The notes under the pieces were generated by a model. It was not told where the DNA came from. It did no database searches and saw only the letters and a list, made by a program, of their open reading frames with translations. DNA of 64,000 nucleotides from a virus, in IMG/VR virus record IMGVR_UViG_3300035228_001218, positions 1 to 64,000 of that record. One strand, given 5' to 3'. Both the position numbers and the translations under genes were made by a program. Positions 1 to 7,233 of the stretch are shown in pieces. Within the stretch, counting starts at the first letter, position 1. Each line of letters starts with the position of its first letter.

Positions 1-149
1 ACACATCCACTAATGTATCCTGCTTCGTATTGCCCACAGGCACTCTCATAGTTAGTGCTACTGTAACCCCAAACTTCAATTCCCTTTTCAATCATACGGC
101 GGGACATACCTTCACCAGTACGACCCAGACCTATCATTCCAACTTTCAT
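1..149 (-). CDS. gnd: 6-phosphogluconate dehydrogenase, N-terminal part (runs off window)
   Basis: The first 49 residues of a protein starting MKVGMIGLGRTGEGMSRR, with the rest beyond the window edge. The GLGRTG stretch at residues 7-12 is the GxGxxG dinucleotide-binding turn of a Rossmann fold. The run GLGRxGEGMSRR is characteristic of 6-phosphogluconate dehydrogenase, the NADP-dependent oxidative pentose-phosphate enzyme that makes ribulose-5-phosphate and CO2. Cyanophages commonly carry gnd as an auxiliary gene thought to raise NADPH and pentose supply during infection; that role is inferred here. The start is the first ATG, 4 bases after the stop of the upstream 63-aa gene, so the two are probably co-transcribed. 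Other NAD-binding dehydrogenases of the hydroxyisobutyrate type share the motif, which keeps some doubt because only 49 residues are visible. Confidence 0.8.
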   Translation of the reverse strand, partial: MKVGMIGLGRTGEGMSRRMIEKGIEVWGYSSTNYESACGQYEAGYISGC

Positions 150-153
150 AATT

Positions 154-345
154 TTACAGTGTAATTTTTAACCAGGGTAATAGTGGATCAATAACTCCTA
201 TGAGCCTGAGGAGACCTTCAGCAAATAAAGCGAGAACAACCCAACCCACACACATAGAAATAATTCCAGCATTCCGGTTGTGTTTACGAATTGCGTCATC
301 AATCATCTCCTGACACTCTTGTTTAGTTACGTAATCTTTTGGCAT
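154..345 (-). CDS. small hypothetical membrane protein (63 aa)
   Basis: Family not recognised. The first 25 residues are charged and hydrophilic (MPKDYVTKQECQEM then IDDAIRKHNRN). They are followed by one hydrophobic segment of about 22 residues (roughly 27-48) and a short apolar tail, so a single-pass membrane protein with the charged end in the cytoplasm is the likely form. A GGAGTT SD sequence lies about 5 bases before the ATG, which supports the start. The gene sits directly ahead of gnd with a 4-base gap. Function is unknown; its position in the auxiliary-gene cluster suggests expression with gnd. Confidence 0.65.
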   Translation of the reverse strand: MPKDYVTKQECQEMIDDAIRKHNRNAGIISMCVGWVVLALFAEGLLRLIGVIDPLLPWLKITL

Positions 346-396
346 TATGTAACTCCACTATCTATAATATGTGTGCGTGATTATACTCACCATTTG

Positions 397-573
397 TTAT
401 GAGTTCGTGACTTCACAAGTTTGGTCAGGACAATATTCCTCCTTATAGTAATGCATTTTTTCAATTAAATTTTCGTATTGATCCCACATGTATTCAGAAC
501 CAGTTTGTTCTTGGTACATTTTACATGCTTTTTCTAAACGGTAAATGTCGCAGGCATTTAGTCTCATCGTCAT
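397..573 (-). CDS. small hypothetical protein (58 aa)
   Basis: A 58-codon frame that fills most of the gap between the 63-aa and 92-aa genes. The product starts MTMRLNACDIYRLEKACKMY and is rich in Tyr, Glu and Lys, with three scattered Cys plus a Cys-Pro-Asp near the end. It has no hydrophobic segment and looks like a short, mainly helical cytoplasmic protein. A second in-frame ATG two codons downstream (MRLNAC...) could be the true start. No clear SD sequence precedes either. The call rests on uninterrupted coding, same-strand context and the absence of any other content in this gap. Function unknown. Confidence 0.55.
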   Translation of the reverse strand: MTMRLNACDIYRLEKACKMYQEQTGSEYMWDQYENLIEKMHYYKEEYCPDQTCEVTNS

Positions 574-607
574 AACACAGGTTATACAAATAATTATAGT
601 AATTTAC

Positions 608-886
608 TTAGCAATTCCACGCTCTCAAACTTTTATTAATCCTACTGTCAGGATCTCGTGACGTTTTCTTGCTGGTCAGTTTCTTTTTCATGCCTTTCAT
701 TCTTGCACAGAATGATGCACGTCTTTTATTTCCTTTCTTTTTTGATGGAGCTTTTAAATCAGAACCAGGATTTTCACGTTCATAAGACTTTCTTCCTTTT
801 TCATTAAGACCGCCTTCTTTATTTTGACCGGATTTTTTTGTCCATGCAGATTCTGAAAGATCTTTAATCTCTTTATATGATTTCAT
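608..886 (-). CDS. conserved Lys-rich small protein (DUF6321-like)
   Basis: A very basic 92-residue protein (many Lys, Arg and Ser) with the core WTKKSGQNKEGGLNEKGRKS near residues 15-34, then SFCARMKGMKKK, and a C-terminal DPDSRINKSLRAWNC. I recall this combination from a widespread marine-phage family of unknown function (DUF6321, to be confirmed). Two Cys (in SFCAR and the final residue) and the invariant-looking Trp residues are the obvious conserved sites. The charge suggests nucleic-acid contact, but that is inference. A GGA lies before the ATG, and a late-promoter box (AATAAATA) ends 20 bases upstream, overlapping the stop of the preceding oxygenase gene. Expression with late genes would fit a packaged or DNA-associated protein. 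Confidence 0.75.
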   Translation of the reverse strand: MKSYKEIKDLSESAWTKKSGQNKEGGLNEKGRKSYERENPGSDLKAPSKKKGNKRRASFCARMKGMKKKLTSKKTSRDPDSRINKSLRAWNC

Positions 887-905
887 GAGATTCCAACAGT
901 TATGT

Positions 906-1616
906 TTATTTATTTCTACCTTGATAGTGCCATTTAGGTTTACTCATTAAACCATTTAAATGTACTAAGTTAGTTGAAAGTACATAGCGAGGATTGTCCG
1001 TAGGATTTAATTCCGTTTTATGAGTTAACCAACCAGGAAAAAATAAAACATCATTTGTTTCTACTTCAATAGGTCCCCAGATAAGATCAGTACTATCTTG
1101 AGATAGAGGTTCTGAACATTTATATGGTCTTAGTGGATTTTCAATTAAAAGGTTTCCACTTTTTTCTGGGACTTCTAGATATGCTGCAATAGCAATACAT
1201 GCATTTTGATGGTGATGTGCTTCAGTCCATCCACCCTTTCTATGTACATTAATCCATGATTCTGATACAGACATATGACATGGTGGAGACTTATACCATG
1301 TGGTCATTAAAAATGAAGATGCATACTCAACAAACTCAAAAAATTTTTCAAATTCTTGCCAGTTATGTGGTACATCCCAATCAGTTTTTACTTTGTACCC
1401 TCCAACATTATTAAGATGAACTCCAGTAATAGCATCACCGTTTTCTGGATCACCCCAACCTTTTGCTGTAGAAATTTCTTTTGATTCTTTTAAATAATTA
1501 TCTACTTTAGGTTGAAATGATTTAAAATTAAAATTAAAATTTGTTTTGTAGATATATGCAGGGAAGGCATCTATGCCTTCCATAAAATCAAACTCATTAT
1601 GATATTGAAAATCCAT
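906..1616 (-). CDS. 2OG-Fe(II) oxygenase family protein (PF13759-like)
   Basis: A 236-residue protein resembling the cyanophage-enriched 2-oxoglutarate/Fe(II) oxygenases (2OG-FeII_Oxy_5, TIGR02466 type). The double-stranded beta-helix signature is visible: WINVHRKGGWTEAHHHQ (about 121-137), giving candidate iron ligands H134/H136; then FFPGWLTHKT with H199; and NPRYVLSTN with R210 as the likely 2-oxoglutarate carboxylate contact. The usual acidic ligand of an HxD/E motif is not apparent. The substrate is unknown; phage members are suspected in nucleotide, protein or lipid hydroxylation. It sits just after gp16, where T4 has gp17, so it interrupts the packaging gene pair. A GATAAATA late box precedes it, overlapping the gp16 stop. 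Confidence 0.85.
   Translation of the reverse strand: MDFQYHNEFDFMEGIDAFPAYIYKTNFNFNFKSFQPKVDNYLKESKEISTAKGWGDPENGDAITGVHLNNVGGYKVKTDWDVPHNWQEFEKFFEFVEYASSFLMTTWYKSPPCHMSVSESWINVHRKGGWTEAHHHQNACIAIAAYLEVPEKSGNLLIENPLRPYKCSEPLSQDSTDLIWGPIEVETNDVLFFPGWLTHKTELNPTDNPRYVLSTNLVHLNGLMSKPKWHYQGRNK
907..914 (-). promoter_or_regulatory. late promoter box for the 92-aa gene
   Basis: Minus-strand AATAAATA, matching the T4-type late consensus NATAAATA, about 20 bases before the ATG at 886. It overlaps the TAA stop of the oxygenase gene. Confidence 0.55.
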
Positions 1617-1636
1617 AATTTAATTACTCATACTGG

Positions 1637-1644
1637 TATTTATC
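1637..1644 (-). promoter_or_regulatory. late promoter box for the oxygenase gene
   Basis: Minus-strand GATAAATA, 21 bases before the ATG at 1616. Its first base is the last base of the gp16 TAG stop codon. Confidence 0.6.
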
Positions 1645-2057
1645 TACCTTTTTCCACCACTCATATCCTTAAGCATCTTCTGTAGTTCTGCTGTAGAACC
1701 CACAAACATAGCATTGTTGGTAACTTTAGATGGTCCTTTTTTATCTTCATCTAAGTCTTTCATTTTCTTATGAAGATCTTGAAGTTTCTCTGTCATGTCT
1801 GAGACATGCTTCATTGCCGCTACAGCAACTTCATACGCTCTTGGGTGCCCACTTTCCTGAGCAACCTCTAACGCACCTCTGACCGCCTCCTGACCTTGAT
1901 CTATGAGTGAGTAGAGTTCTCCTCTGGTATATCGGTAATCCTTTTCCCGATCATCCTCGTCAACCTTAGGTGGTTGAGGTTTACATGGTTTTGATTCCTC
2001 AACAGGTTCAGCACTAATGTTGAGGACATCTTCCATATTTTCTTCTAGATTACTCAT
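1644..2057 (-). CDS. gp16: terminase small subunit, T4 gp16-like
   Basis: A 137-residue acidic/helical protein resembling T4 gp16 (164 aa), the ring-forming regulator of headful DNA packaging. Visible landmarks: an N-terminal ENMEDVLNIS helix like the T4 start, a Pro/Lys-rich linker, a central helical pair with SGHPRAYEVAVAAMKHVSDM (about residues 70-89), a LHKKMKDL heptad stretch, and the C-terminal NAMFVGSTAELQKML motif, which matches the T4 gp16 C-terminal signature. The central coiled-coil is where T4 gp16 oligomerises. Translation is coupled to gp15 by an ATGA overlap. In T4 gp17 follows directly; here an oxygenase and small genes follow instead. Confidence 0.85.
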   Translation of the reverse strand: MSNLEENMEDVLNISAEPVEESKPCKPQPPKVDEDDREKDYRYTRGELYSLIDQGQEAVRGALEVAQESGHPRAYEVAVAAMKHVSDMTEKLQDLHKKMKDLDEDKKGPSKVTNNAMFVGSTAELQKMLKDMSGGKR

Positions 2058-2851
2058 AGAAATTCCATCCCTTCATTAAATCCAAAGTCATCTGTAGCAA
2101 CTACAAATTGATCATCAGCAGCATCAACTTGTCCATCTTGATTATAATCAACTTTTGCTTTAGGTGTGTATGACAATTCAACGTGTCTCTTGTTAACATT
2201 AAGATCTCCAATAGTCTCAATGACACGTGCCTTACGAATAACATCTGCCTTAGTGTAAGGACCATAGATGTAAGACTTTGCGGTAAATGATAAAGTATAT
2301 GTAATAGATCTTCTTGTAGTAAAGTCTTCTTCCCAATCATCCTCAAAATTTACACTGTTGAGAACAAAAGCAACATCCCTAATTTCATCCATGTCAGGAA
2401 TAAATTTAATACTTACATTTAATGATGGTTGAAAAAATGGTAAAATTTGTTCTAGAATTTGTAGTCCGTCGTCTTGAGATTTAGCAATAATACCAAGTTC
2501 AAATCCGAGATTGTATGGTACGGGAACATATTGAGTTTTTACTTCTTCTCCGTTATCTGCAATAACAGTTTTATATTTTTGAGTAGCTGCTGTTTTTCTT
2601 GCACTATCATAATCAATGCTTGACATTTCAAAGTACATTCTTGGTAAAGTAATCGCTACTTTTCTACCATCAGAAGGGTTACCCTGAAGTCTATACAAGA
2701 ATTTTTGTTTAGGTCCATAAGCAAGAGGAACTTTTTCAGTTTCCAGTACTTGACCATCAACAGTTTTTCTCAATTCAATATTATTGAATAATGTTCCAAA
2801 AGCGATTACTGTTTTTCTAACCGCTTCGTTATAAAATTGTGTTCCTAACAT
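2054..2851 (-). CDS. gp15: tail sheath stabilizer and completion protein, T4 gp15-like
   Basis: A 265-residue protein close in length to T4 gp15 (272 aa), which caps the finished tail tube and sheath and joins it to the neck. The start MLGTQFYNEAVRKTVIAFGT followed by LFNNIELRK parallels the T4 opening (FYN.. then GDLFSNI). Residues 41-76 carry the conserved VPLAYGPKQKFLYRL and LPRMYFEM blocks, and a long beta region follows (about 110-195). The C-terminal tail holds an EF-hand-like loop, D235-N237-D239-G240-V242-D243-D246, which I do not expect from T4 itself. It is coupled to gp14 by TAATG and to gp16 by ATGA. Confidence 0.9.
   Translation of the reverse strand: MLGTQFYNEAVRKTVIAFGTLFNNIELRKTVDGQVLETEKVPLAYGPKQKFLYRLQGNPSDGRKVAITLPRMYFEMSSIDYDSARKTAATQKYKTVIADNGEEVKTQYVPVPYNLGFELGIIAKSQDDGLQILEQILPFFQPSLNVSIKFIPDMDEIRDVAFVLNSVNFEDDWEEDFTTRRSITYTLSFTAKSYIYGPYTKADVIRKARVIETIGDLNVNKRHVELSYTPKAKVDYNQDGQVDAADDQFVVATDDFGFNEGMEFL
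2114..2149 (-). other. EF-hand/dockerin-like calcium-loop motif in gp15
   Basis: Codons for DYNQDGQVDAAD (residues 235-246 of the gp15-like protein). The Asp/Asn/Asp at positions 1, 3 and 5, Gly at 6, an aliphatic residue at 8, and acidic residues at 9 and 12 match the EF-hand or dockerin calcium-binding loop. Only the loop is seen, without clear flanking helices. Confidence 0.6.
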
Positions 2852-4257
2852 TAGAAGCTACCTGTAAAATTACCAAACTCACCGAATGGGTTTCTTTCAC
2901 CCCAGTCAATAATATTATCCGCACCATCTTCAATTGATTGATTCTGATCAAACTCAGTGCTTGTGTTATTAATTGTTGAGAATGTTCCTAGTGTATATAT
3001 CGCATTAGACTCAACACCTCTAATGAGATCTCCATCTAAGAAATTACCAGTACGATTCATTACCTCTAAGGTATAGTCAACTCCATTCCAATCTGCTACC
3101 TCAGCAATTGTTGCACTATCTAAGTCAAACATCTGTGCTCTTTGACCACTGGTAGTAGTATCTGTATAAGCATTAATTACGTATTTAAGATTTACTGAGT
3201 CGTAATAAAAATGTCCTGGTACAGTTGTTACATCCGTACCATTAAATGTGTAAACGTAAGAAATTCTACTATCTTCAAATTTCCAGTAGTAGTATTTTTT
3301 CTGAGTAGTAGTTGCATAGTTTGGATCAAATCCACCAAGAGCAGTTACTTCAATTACACTGTTAGATGAAGTCCAAGTTCTACTACCACTTTGTTGTACC
3401 ATTCCACCAATAACAACATGCTCATCTTTAATAAATTGAACCGCTTGAGGTGGAGCATCAATAGATATGGTAGGTGGGTTTGCAGGATCATATCCCGTTC
3501 CTCCACCAACAATTGATAGTGACACTACACCACCATCTTCAATAGTAGATTCAACAATACCACCTGTTCCTCCTCCACCAGTAATACTTATGGAAGGTGC
3601 TGTGTTGTAACCAGTTCCTGCCAGAGTTACAGTTGCTCCAGATATACTGCCGCTAGAATCAACGGTAACTGTTCCAGTTGCTTGCTGTCTGGTAGTAAGA
3701 CCAAGATTAAGGGTTGTGATGTTACTGAAATCTCTTTCAATATCGTCAATTTCGTCAATCCCGGTGTCAAACTTGTCTGCTCCTTGCTCGTAGAGCTCAG
3801 CAGTAAGAACATAAAAATACTGTTTGCCCAATTGGAAGAATGGTTGTTCTCTTTCAACATACTTGATCTCGTAAGTATCTTCTGTCAATGGAAAATATAT
3901 GAGGTCTCCTTCATTCGGTCTACCATCTACTGCTAAATTCATTGCAGGATTTGCAGATTGTTCCCACCTTCTTCTAGAAACAACAAATGTAATTTCGTCA
4001 GTAATTCTTAAACCAAACTTACTAACAAATTCATTGCCTGCTCCAAATCCTTCAACATTAACCAGCATCATTTCAATCATATAACTTTGATTGAATTCTG
4101 ATTGAATGACTTCTCCTAAAGTTTTATCTTTAATTTGAACCCTAGGAACATAATAAACATCAGCACCAAACAATTTAATTTGCTCGTCTACTAAATCTTG
4201 TACAAGATTTTGTTCGGTTTTATTACCACCATATTGTGGGAAGTATACCTTTTTCAT
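2851..4257 (-). CDS. gp14: neck protein, T4 gp14-like, enlarged by an inserted repeat domain
   Basis: A 468-residue protein; T4 gp14 is 256 aa. It forms the head-tail neck with gp13. The N-terminal half shows gp14 landmarks: the start MKKVYFPQYGGN, IKDKTLGEVIQSEFNQSYMI (about 62-81), VEGFGAGNEFVSKFGLRITD, and a basic RRRWE. The excess length is largely an insertion at about residues 190-275 made of beta-type GTGY modules (GTGYNTAPSISITGG and GGGTGYDPANPPTISI), followed by another beta-rich stretch. The closing region (EDGADNIIDWGERNPFGEFG) resembles the conserved gp14 C-terminus. It is ATGA-coupled to gp13 and TAATG-coupled to gp15, so the neck and completion proteins are made together. Confidence 0.88.
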   Translation of the reverse strand: MKKVYFPQYGGNKTEQNLVQDLVDEQIKLFGADVYYVPRVQIKDKTLGEVIQSEFNQSYMIEMMLVNVEGFGAGNEFVSKFGLRITDEITFVVSRRRWEQSANPAMNLAVDGRPNEGDLIYFPLTEDTYEIKYVEREQPFFQLGKQYFYVLTAELYEQGADKFDTGIDEIDDIERDFSNITTLNLGLTTRQQATGTVTVDSSGSISGATVTLAGTGYNTAPSISITGGGGTGGIVESTIEDGGVVSLSIVGGGTGYDPANPPTISIDAPPQAVQFIKDEHVVIGGMVQQSGSRTWTSSNSVIEVTALGGFDPNYATTTQKKYYYWKFEDSRISYVYTFNGTDVTTVPGHFYYDSVNLKYVINAYTDTTTSGQRAQMFDLDSATIAEVADWNGVDYTLEVMNRTGNFLDGDLIRGVESNAIYTLGTFSTINNTSTEFDQNQSIEDGADNIIDWGERNPFGEFGNFTGSF

Positions 4258-5090
4258 CCTATCATATCCATTGGTGGAAGTTCATATGTACTGCTGGATT
4301 TTTCCATTAAAGCAGCAATTTCTTTTTCTGCATCGTCATATAGTTGCCTACCATTCATACTGACACCACCTGGAAGTTGAATGCCGTTAAATTTAATAAG
4401 GTTCTGACCCCACTGTCTTTTAATTAATGCAGTACTATATTTTTTAATGAACGGATCATTATACACTTGAGTAAACGTTTCTGGATCAAGTGCTCTAAAA
4501 CAATCAATTAGTAACCATTGATCTTTAGTAACTCTTAATGGATCAATATCAAGATATAAACGATCTTGTCTGCAATTAAATCTATATGAAATCAATGATC
4601 CAGTATTGATAATCATATCAATATTTTCAAAGTGTTGCTTTATCATGAAGTAGTTGACCATATCAAAACCACCAAAAGCAAGACCTGTGCCTGATGCATT
4701 TGAAAATAAATCCATCAAATAATATTGGTTGCTCATACCAAACATATTATTTCTTATAAAGTTTGAACTGATACCATATACTTTACTGATACCAAATATA
4801 TGATTGGGAATTTCTAAGTAATTTTTTCTGTTCTCCCAAGTTGCTGCATCTGGAGCAGCAGTAGAAATAGTTTCGTCTTCTGATGTAAACCTTGTTACAT
4901 CAGCATCAGTAAACACGTGCTTGAGATACATTCTCTCAACACCATCATAGTGACGCTCACGATAATATTGCAATGCATCATCAACAGCATCGTCAATTTG
5001 ATCGTCATCTATATTGATCTCTAGAACTGGGAACCCTAATTGTCTTAAACAATAGTCCCTTAGCTCGGACCTGCTAGAAGGTTGAGCCAT
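4254..5090 (-). CDS. gp13: neck protein, T4 gp13-like
   Basis: A 278-residue protein (T4 gp13 is 309 aa) that with gp14 seals the portal after DNA packaging and lets the tail attach. The opening SRSELRDYCLRQLGFPVLEI, then a run of acidic residues (DDDQIDDAVDDALQYYRE), then HYDGVERMYLKHVFT is the family signature. The later segment with FNCRQDRLYLDIDP and KKYSTALIKRQWGQNL is also typical of cyanophage gp13. It opens the neck operon: a late-promoter box lies 28 bases upstream, an AGGGG SD sequence about 10 bases upstream, and a strong intrinsic terminator insulates it from the preceding gene cluster. Confidence 0.92.
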   Translation of the reverse strand: MAQPSSRSELRDYCLRQLGFPVLEINIDDDQIDDAVDDALQYYRERHYDGVERMYLKHVFTDADVTRFTSEDETISTAAPDAATWENRKNYLEIPNHIFGISKVYGISSNFIRNNMFGMSNQYYLMDLFSNASGTGLAFGGFDMVNYFMIKQHFENIDMIINTGSLISYRFNCRQDRLYLDIDPLRVTKDQWLLIDCFRALDPETFTQVYNDPFIKKYSTALIKRQWGQNLIKFNGIQLPGGVSMNGRQLYDDAEKEIAALMEKSSSTYELPPMDMIG

Positions 5091-5122
5091 AAAAAAATAC
5101 CCCTAGTTTCCTAAGGGTATTT
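5091..5122 (-). terminator. intrinsic terminator upstream of gp13
   Basis: On the minus strand a 12-bp stem (one G-U pair) with a GAAA tetraloop: arms 5111-5122 and 5095-5106, loop 5107-5110, followed by an unbroken T tract of seven that includes the last three stem bases, right up to the gp13 ATG. It is placed to stop transcripts from the 177-aa gene. The promoter for gp13 lies inside the same element. Confidence 0.85.
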
Positions 5123-5125
5123 ATA
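5118..5125 (-). promoter_or_regulatory. late promoter box for the neck operon
   Basis: A perfect minus-strand TATAAATA, 28 bases before the gp13 ATG. Its last five bases are also the first five bases of the terminator's upstream stem arm. A transcript starting here would lack that arm, so it could not form the terminator. Confidence 0.75.
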
Positions 5126-5139
5126 ATTCCTAATGATGA

Positions 5140-5673
5140 TCAGAAATCAATCGGATTTGCTGCGAGAAATGCCGGAACCCAATTAGGATCAAATGCTATA
5201 ATATCTTCTTCCTTGGTAAGATTATTCAATAAAACTTCGTGGGCATTGTTGGCATCACGTGCTGCTTTTCTGTATGCAGCAACTTTTGCTTGTCTAGTAG
5301 TTACACCTTCACCTTCAATAGCATCTAATTCTACTGCTCTTTCACCACGCCATTCAACGGGTTCAATAGCATCCGAAATTAAAGCTTTAATTCTAGTAGT
5401 TTTATTATTTTTTACTTGAGTAATACGGAATGCTTCTGCTTCTAATAATAATAATGCTTGCTGTTCTTTTTTCGTTTTACCGGTAAAACGATTAACAACA
5501 GTATCTTTAGCAGCATTTAATGTTAAAGATAAAAAATCCTCATTAGTAGGATCAAAATTATATTCAACAATATAGTCACCAGAGTCTAATGACTCCCCCT
5601 CAAAAGGGTTAGTATCCCACATATTTGTGGGAAGTATAGTTCCACTCTCTGTACTGAAAAAAATATATGCCAT
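5140..5673 (-). CDS. virion-associated partner protein, copy A of duplicated cassette
   Basis: A 177-residue protein of unknown function, paralogous to the 168-residue product at 7229-7735. Shared blocks are an N-terminal aromatic/beta part with a YIVEYNFDP / LLIIEYDWQE pair, the NRFTGKTKKEQQALL segment (NRFPGKTIAEQVALI in the paralogue), an EWRGERAVELD versus EWKETRARDTD block, and a charged helical C-terminus ending in a short beta tail. The WxxxR block followed by a charged helix is reminiscent of phage tail-fibre assembly chaperones, which is inference. It is encoded directly downstream of its larger cassette partner (5707-7188) and is followed by the strong terminator. Confidence 0.7.
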   Translation of the reverse strand: MAYIFFSTESGTILPTNMWDTNPFEGESLDSGDYIVEYNFDPTNEDFLSLTLNAAKDTVVNRFTGKTKKEQQALLLLEAEAFRITQVKNNKTTRIKALISDAIEPVEWRGERAVELDAIEGEGVTTRQAKVAAYRKAARDANNAHEVLLNNLTKEEDIIAFDPNWVPAFLAANPIDF

Positions 5674-5696
5674 GTGACTACTTTAATTTCCTATTA

Positions 5697-5708
5697 TATT
5701 TATTTATT
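5697..5708 (-). promoter_or_regulatory. two overlapping late promoter boxes for the 177-aa gene
   Basis: Minus-strand AATAAATA occurs twice with a 4-base shift (5697-5704 and 5701-5708), 24 and 28 bases before the ATG at 5673. The distal copy overlaps the TAA stop of the preceding gene. Confidence 0.6.
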
Positions 5709-7188
5709 ACTCCAGATTGCTCTCTAATTGAGAACTAAACATAGAAGTGTTGTACATTGAAGGAACAATGAAAGGATATCCTGTACTACTTCCTGCAGTA
5801 TCAAGCATGTAAGCATTGTAATTACTATCCCATGAGTCGTAGTTAGCTCCATCACTTCTTTTAGTGAATTCAAAATCTAAATCATGCACTCTAAAATAAG
5901 TACCAGGATTATCTTTATTTGAAGACCTTGAAACTATCATTTTATTTTTACCCAAAGGAGCAAGAGATCTTCCGTGAGTTTGATCTTGGTTTCGGAAATA
6001 CATCCACTTACCATCTTTAACTCTTACGCATGCCCAATAGATACCAGATCCATAATAATATGAAGGACAAAATGCCCACCAATAATCACCACTACTACTT
6101 ACTTGCCATCTAGAACCAAATTGCTTTCCTTGTTCATATCCATAACTTGTAGTCCAACCTTGATTCCATACCATACCAGCATATGTTCCATCTGCATTCC
6201 ATTTTTCCAACTGGACACCATGACTAGGTGTCATTGTAAATGTAAATACTATTCCATTATCGCAAATACAAGTTTGAGATCTGTGATAAGCTTCCGCAGT
6301 ACCGGAGTACGAAACGGCGCGATCAGTACTTCTATCGTATACAGTATAATTTGAGGAATTATTAAAGAACTGATAAATTTTTGAATCACTATCAGATTTA
6401 GCAGCACTTCCTTTAGGAGTTCCTTCAAAATGATTATTTGCAAGAGCATATGCTCTCCAATCCATATTTACATCATTATAAACGATAGGTTGACGCCTAC
6501 CGTCACCATCAGTTTGCATCAAACAAACTTTTTTAGCTCTAGTATTAATACATGAACCACCGTACATCCTTTCGTTGGTGGTATCGCTAGTGGTGACTCC
6601 CGCAGCAGTTTGGACTGGGATAGTGATCATATTTGCCCCCTCCCTAGTCCAATTGTGATAATACTTAGCCGCATTTCTCCCACTAAACATCATTCTATGA
6701 TTTCCGCCACTTCCTTCTCTATTACAAAACCAAGCCCAATCTTGGTCTATATCACCTACAATAGAGTTAACATCTCTAAATGAATATGGAATCTTGTCTG
6801 CCGCTGATGGCCAACCACGAAGATATCCTGCAGTTTTAGTAAATTCAGTTACACTAACGTGTCCTTGATGTCCTAAGTAACCATTATTGCAAGTGTTGGC
6901 ACCATAGTTTTGGCTGCTGCTTGGAGTGGACGTGGTTTCCTGGTATTCACTACTGGAATAAGCATTAAAAAATTCTGGGGCGTAAGAAGTATATGTTCTG
7001 AATTGATTGTAATAATCGTTACCGTCGCCAACATACTTAGCAATCGGTTCTATATTGTGGTCAAATAATATCCAACCACAACCCTGAACACTATGCTGAC
7101 ATGCATAAGTAGCAAAACATGGTTGGGTATACGGATCTTGAACTTTGGATTTAACCGTTGCTGGTTTAGTACTAATACTTCTTGCCAT
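5707..7188 (-). CDS. putative adhesin/virion protein, copy A of duplicated cassette
   Basis: A 493-residue protein with no recognised family, paralogous to the 511-residue product at 7738-9273. The start at 7188 is chosen because MARSISTKPATV lines up with the paralogue's MARRLTITDTAQ and because an upstream TTG (7218) would fall almost at the transcription start of the nearby late box. Shared features include DPYTQPCFATYACQHS (NPYSQPCFTAYAMNHS), FDHNIEPIA, YLGHQGH, RWQVSSSGDYWWAFCPSYYY with GIYWACVRVKDGK, and many aromatics, Gly and Asn. Paired Trp/Tyr-rich beta motifs and scattered conserved Cys suggest a beta-propeller-like or other all-beta surface protein. Its place among fibre genes suggests an adhesin; this is inference. 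Confidence 0.7.
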   Translation of the reverse strand: MARSISTKPATVKSKVQDPYTQPCFATYACQHSVQGCGWILFDHNIEPIAKYVGDGNDYYNQFRTYTSYAPEFFNAYSSSEYQETTSTPSSSQNYGANTCNNGYLGHQGHVSVTEFTKTAGYLRGWPSAADKIPYSFRDVNSIVGDIDQDWAWFCNREGSGGNHRMMFSGRNAAKYYHNWTREGANMITIPVQTAAGVTTSDTTNERMYGGSCINTRAKKVCLMQTDGDGRRQPIVYNDVNMDWRAYALANNHFEGTPKGSAAKSDSDSKIYQFFNNSSNYTVYDRSTDRAVSYSGTAEAYHRSQTCICDNGIVFTFTMTPSHGVQLEKWNADGTYAGMVWNQGWTTSYGYEQGKQFGSRWQVSSSGDYWWAFCPSYYYGSGIYWACVRVKDGKWMYFRNQDQTHGRSLAPLGKNKMIVSRSSNKDNPGTYFRVHDLDFEFTKRSDGANYDSWDSNYNAYMLDTAGSSTGYPFIVPSMYNTSMFSSQLESNLE

Positions 7189-7225
7189 TGGGAATATTGC
7201 AATATTTTGGGATATCAATCACCTA

Positions 7226-7233
7226 TATTTAGG
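7226..7233 (-). promoter_or_regulatory. variant late promoter box (CCTAAATA)
   Basis: Minus-strand CCTAAATA, one base off NATAAATA, 38 bases before the chosen ATG at 7188. It contains the TAA stop of the preceding gene. Similar variants precede the genes starting at 9273 and 63277. Confidence 0.4.

Noticed and set aside
359-366. TATAGATA, one base off the late box, before the 63-aa gene
   Set aside because: It would start transcription only a few bases from the ATG, within or next to the SD sequence; position not credible.
7189-7218. TTG start at 7218 for the copy A adhesin
   Set aside because: It adds 10 residues absent from the paralogue and would sit almost at the transcription start of the late box at 7226-7233.
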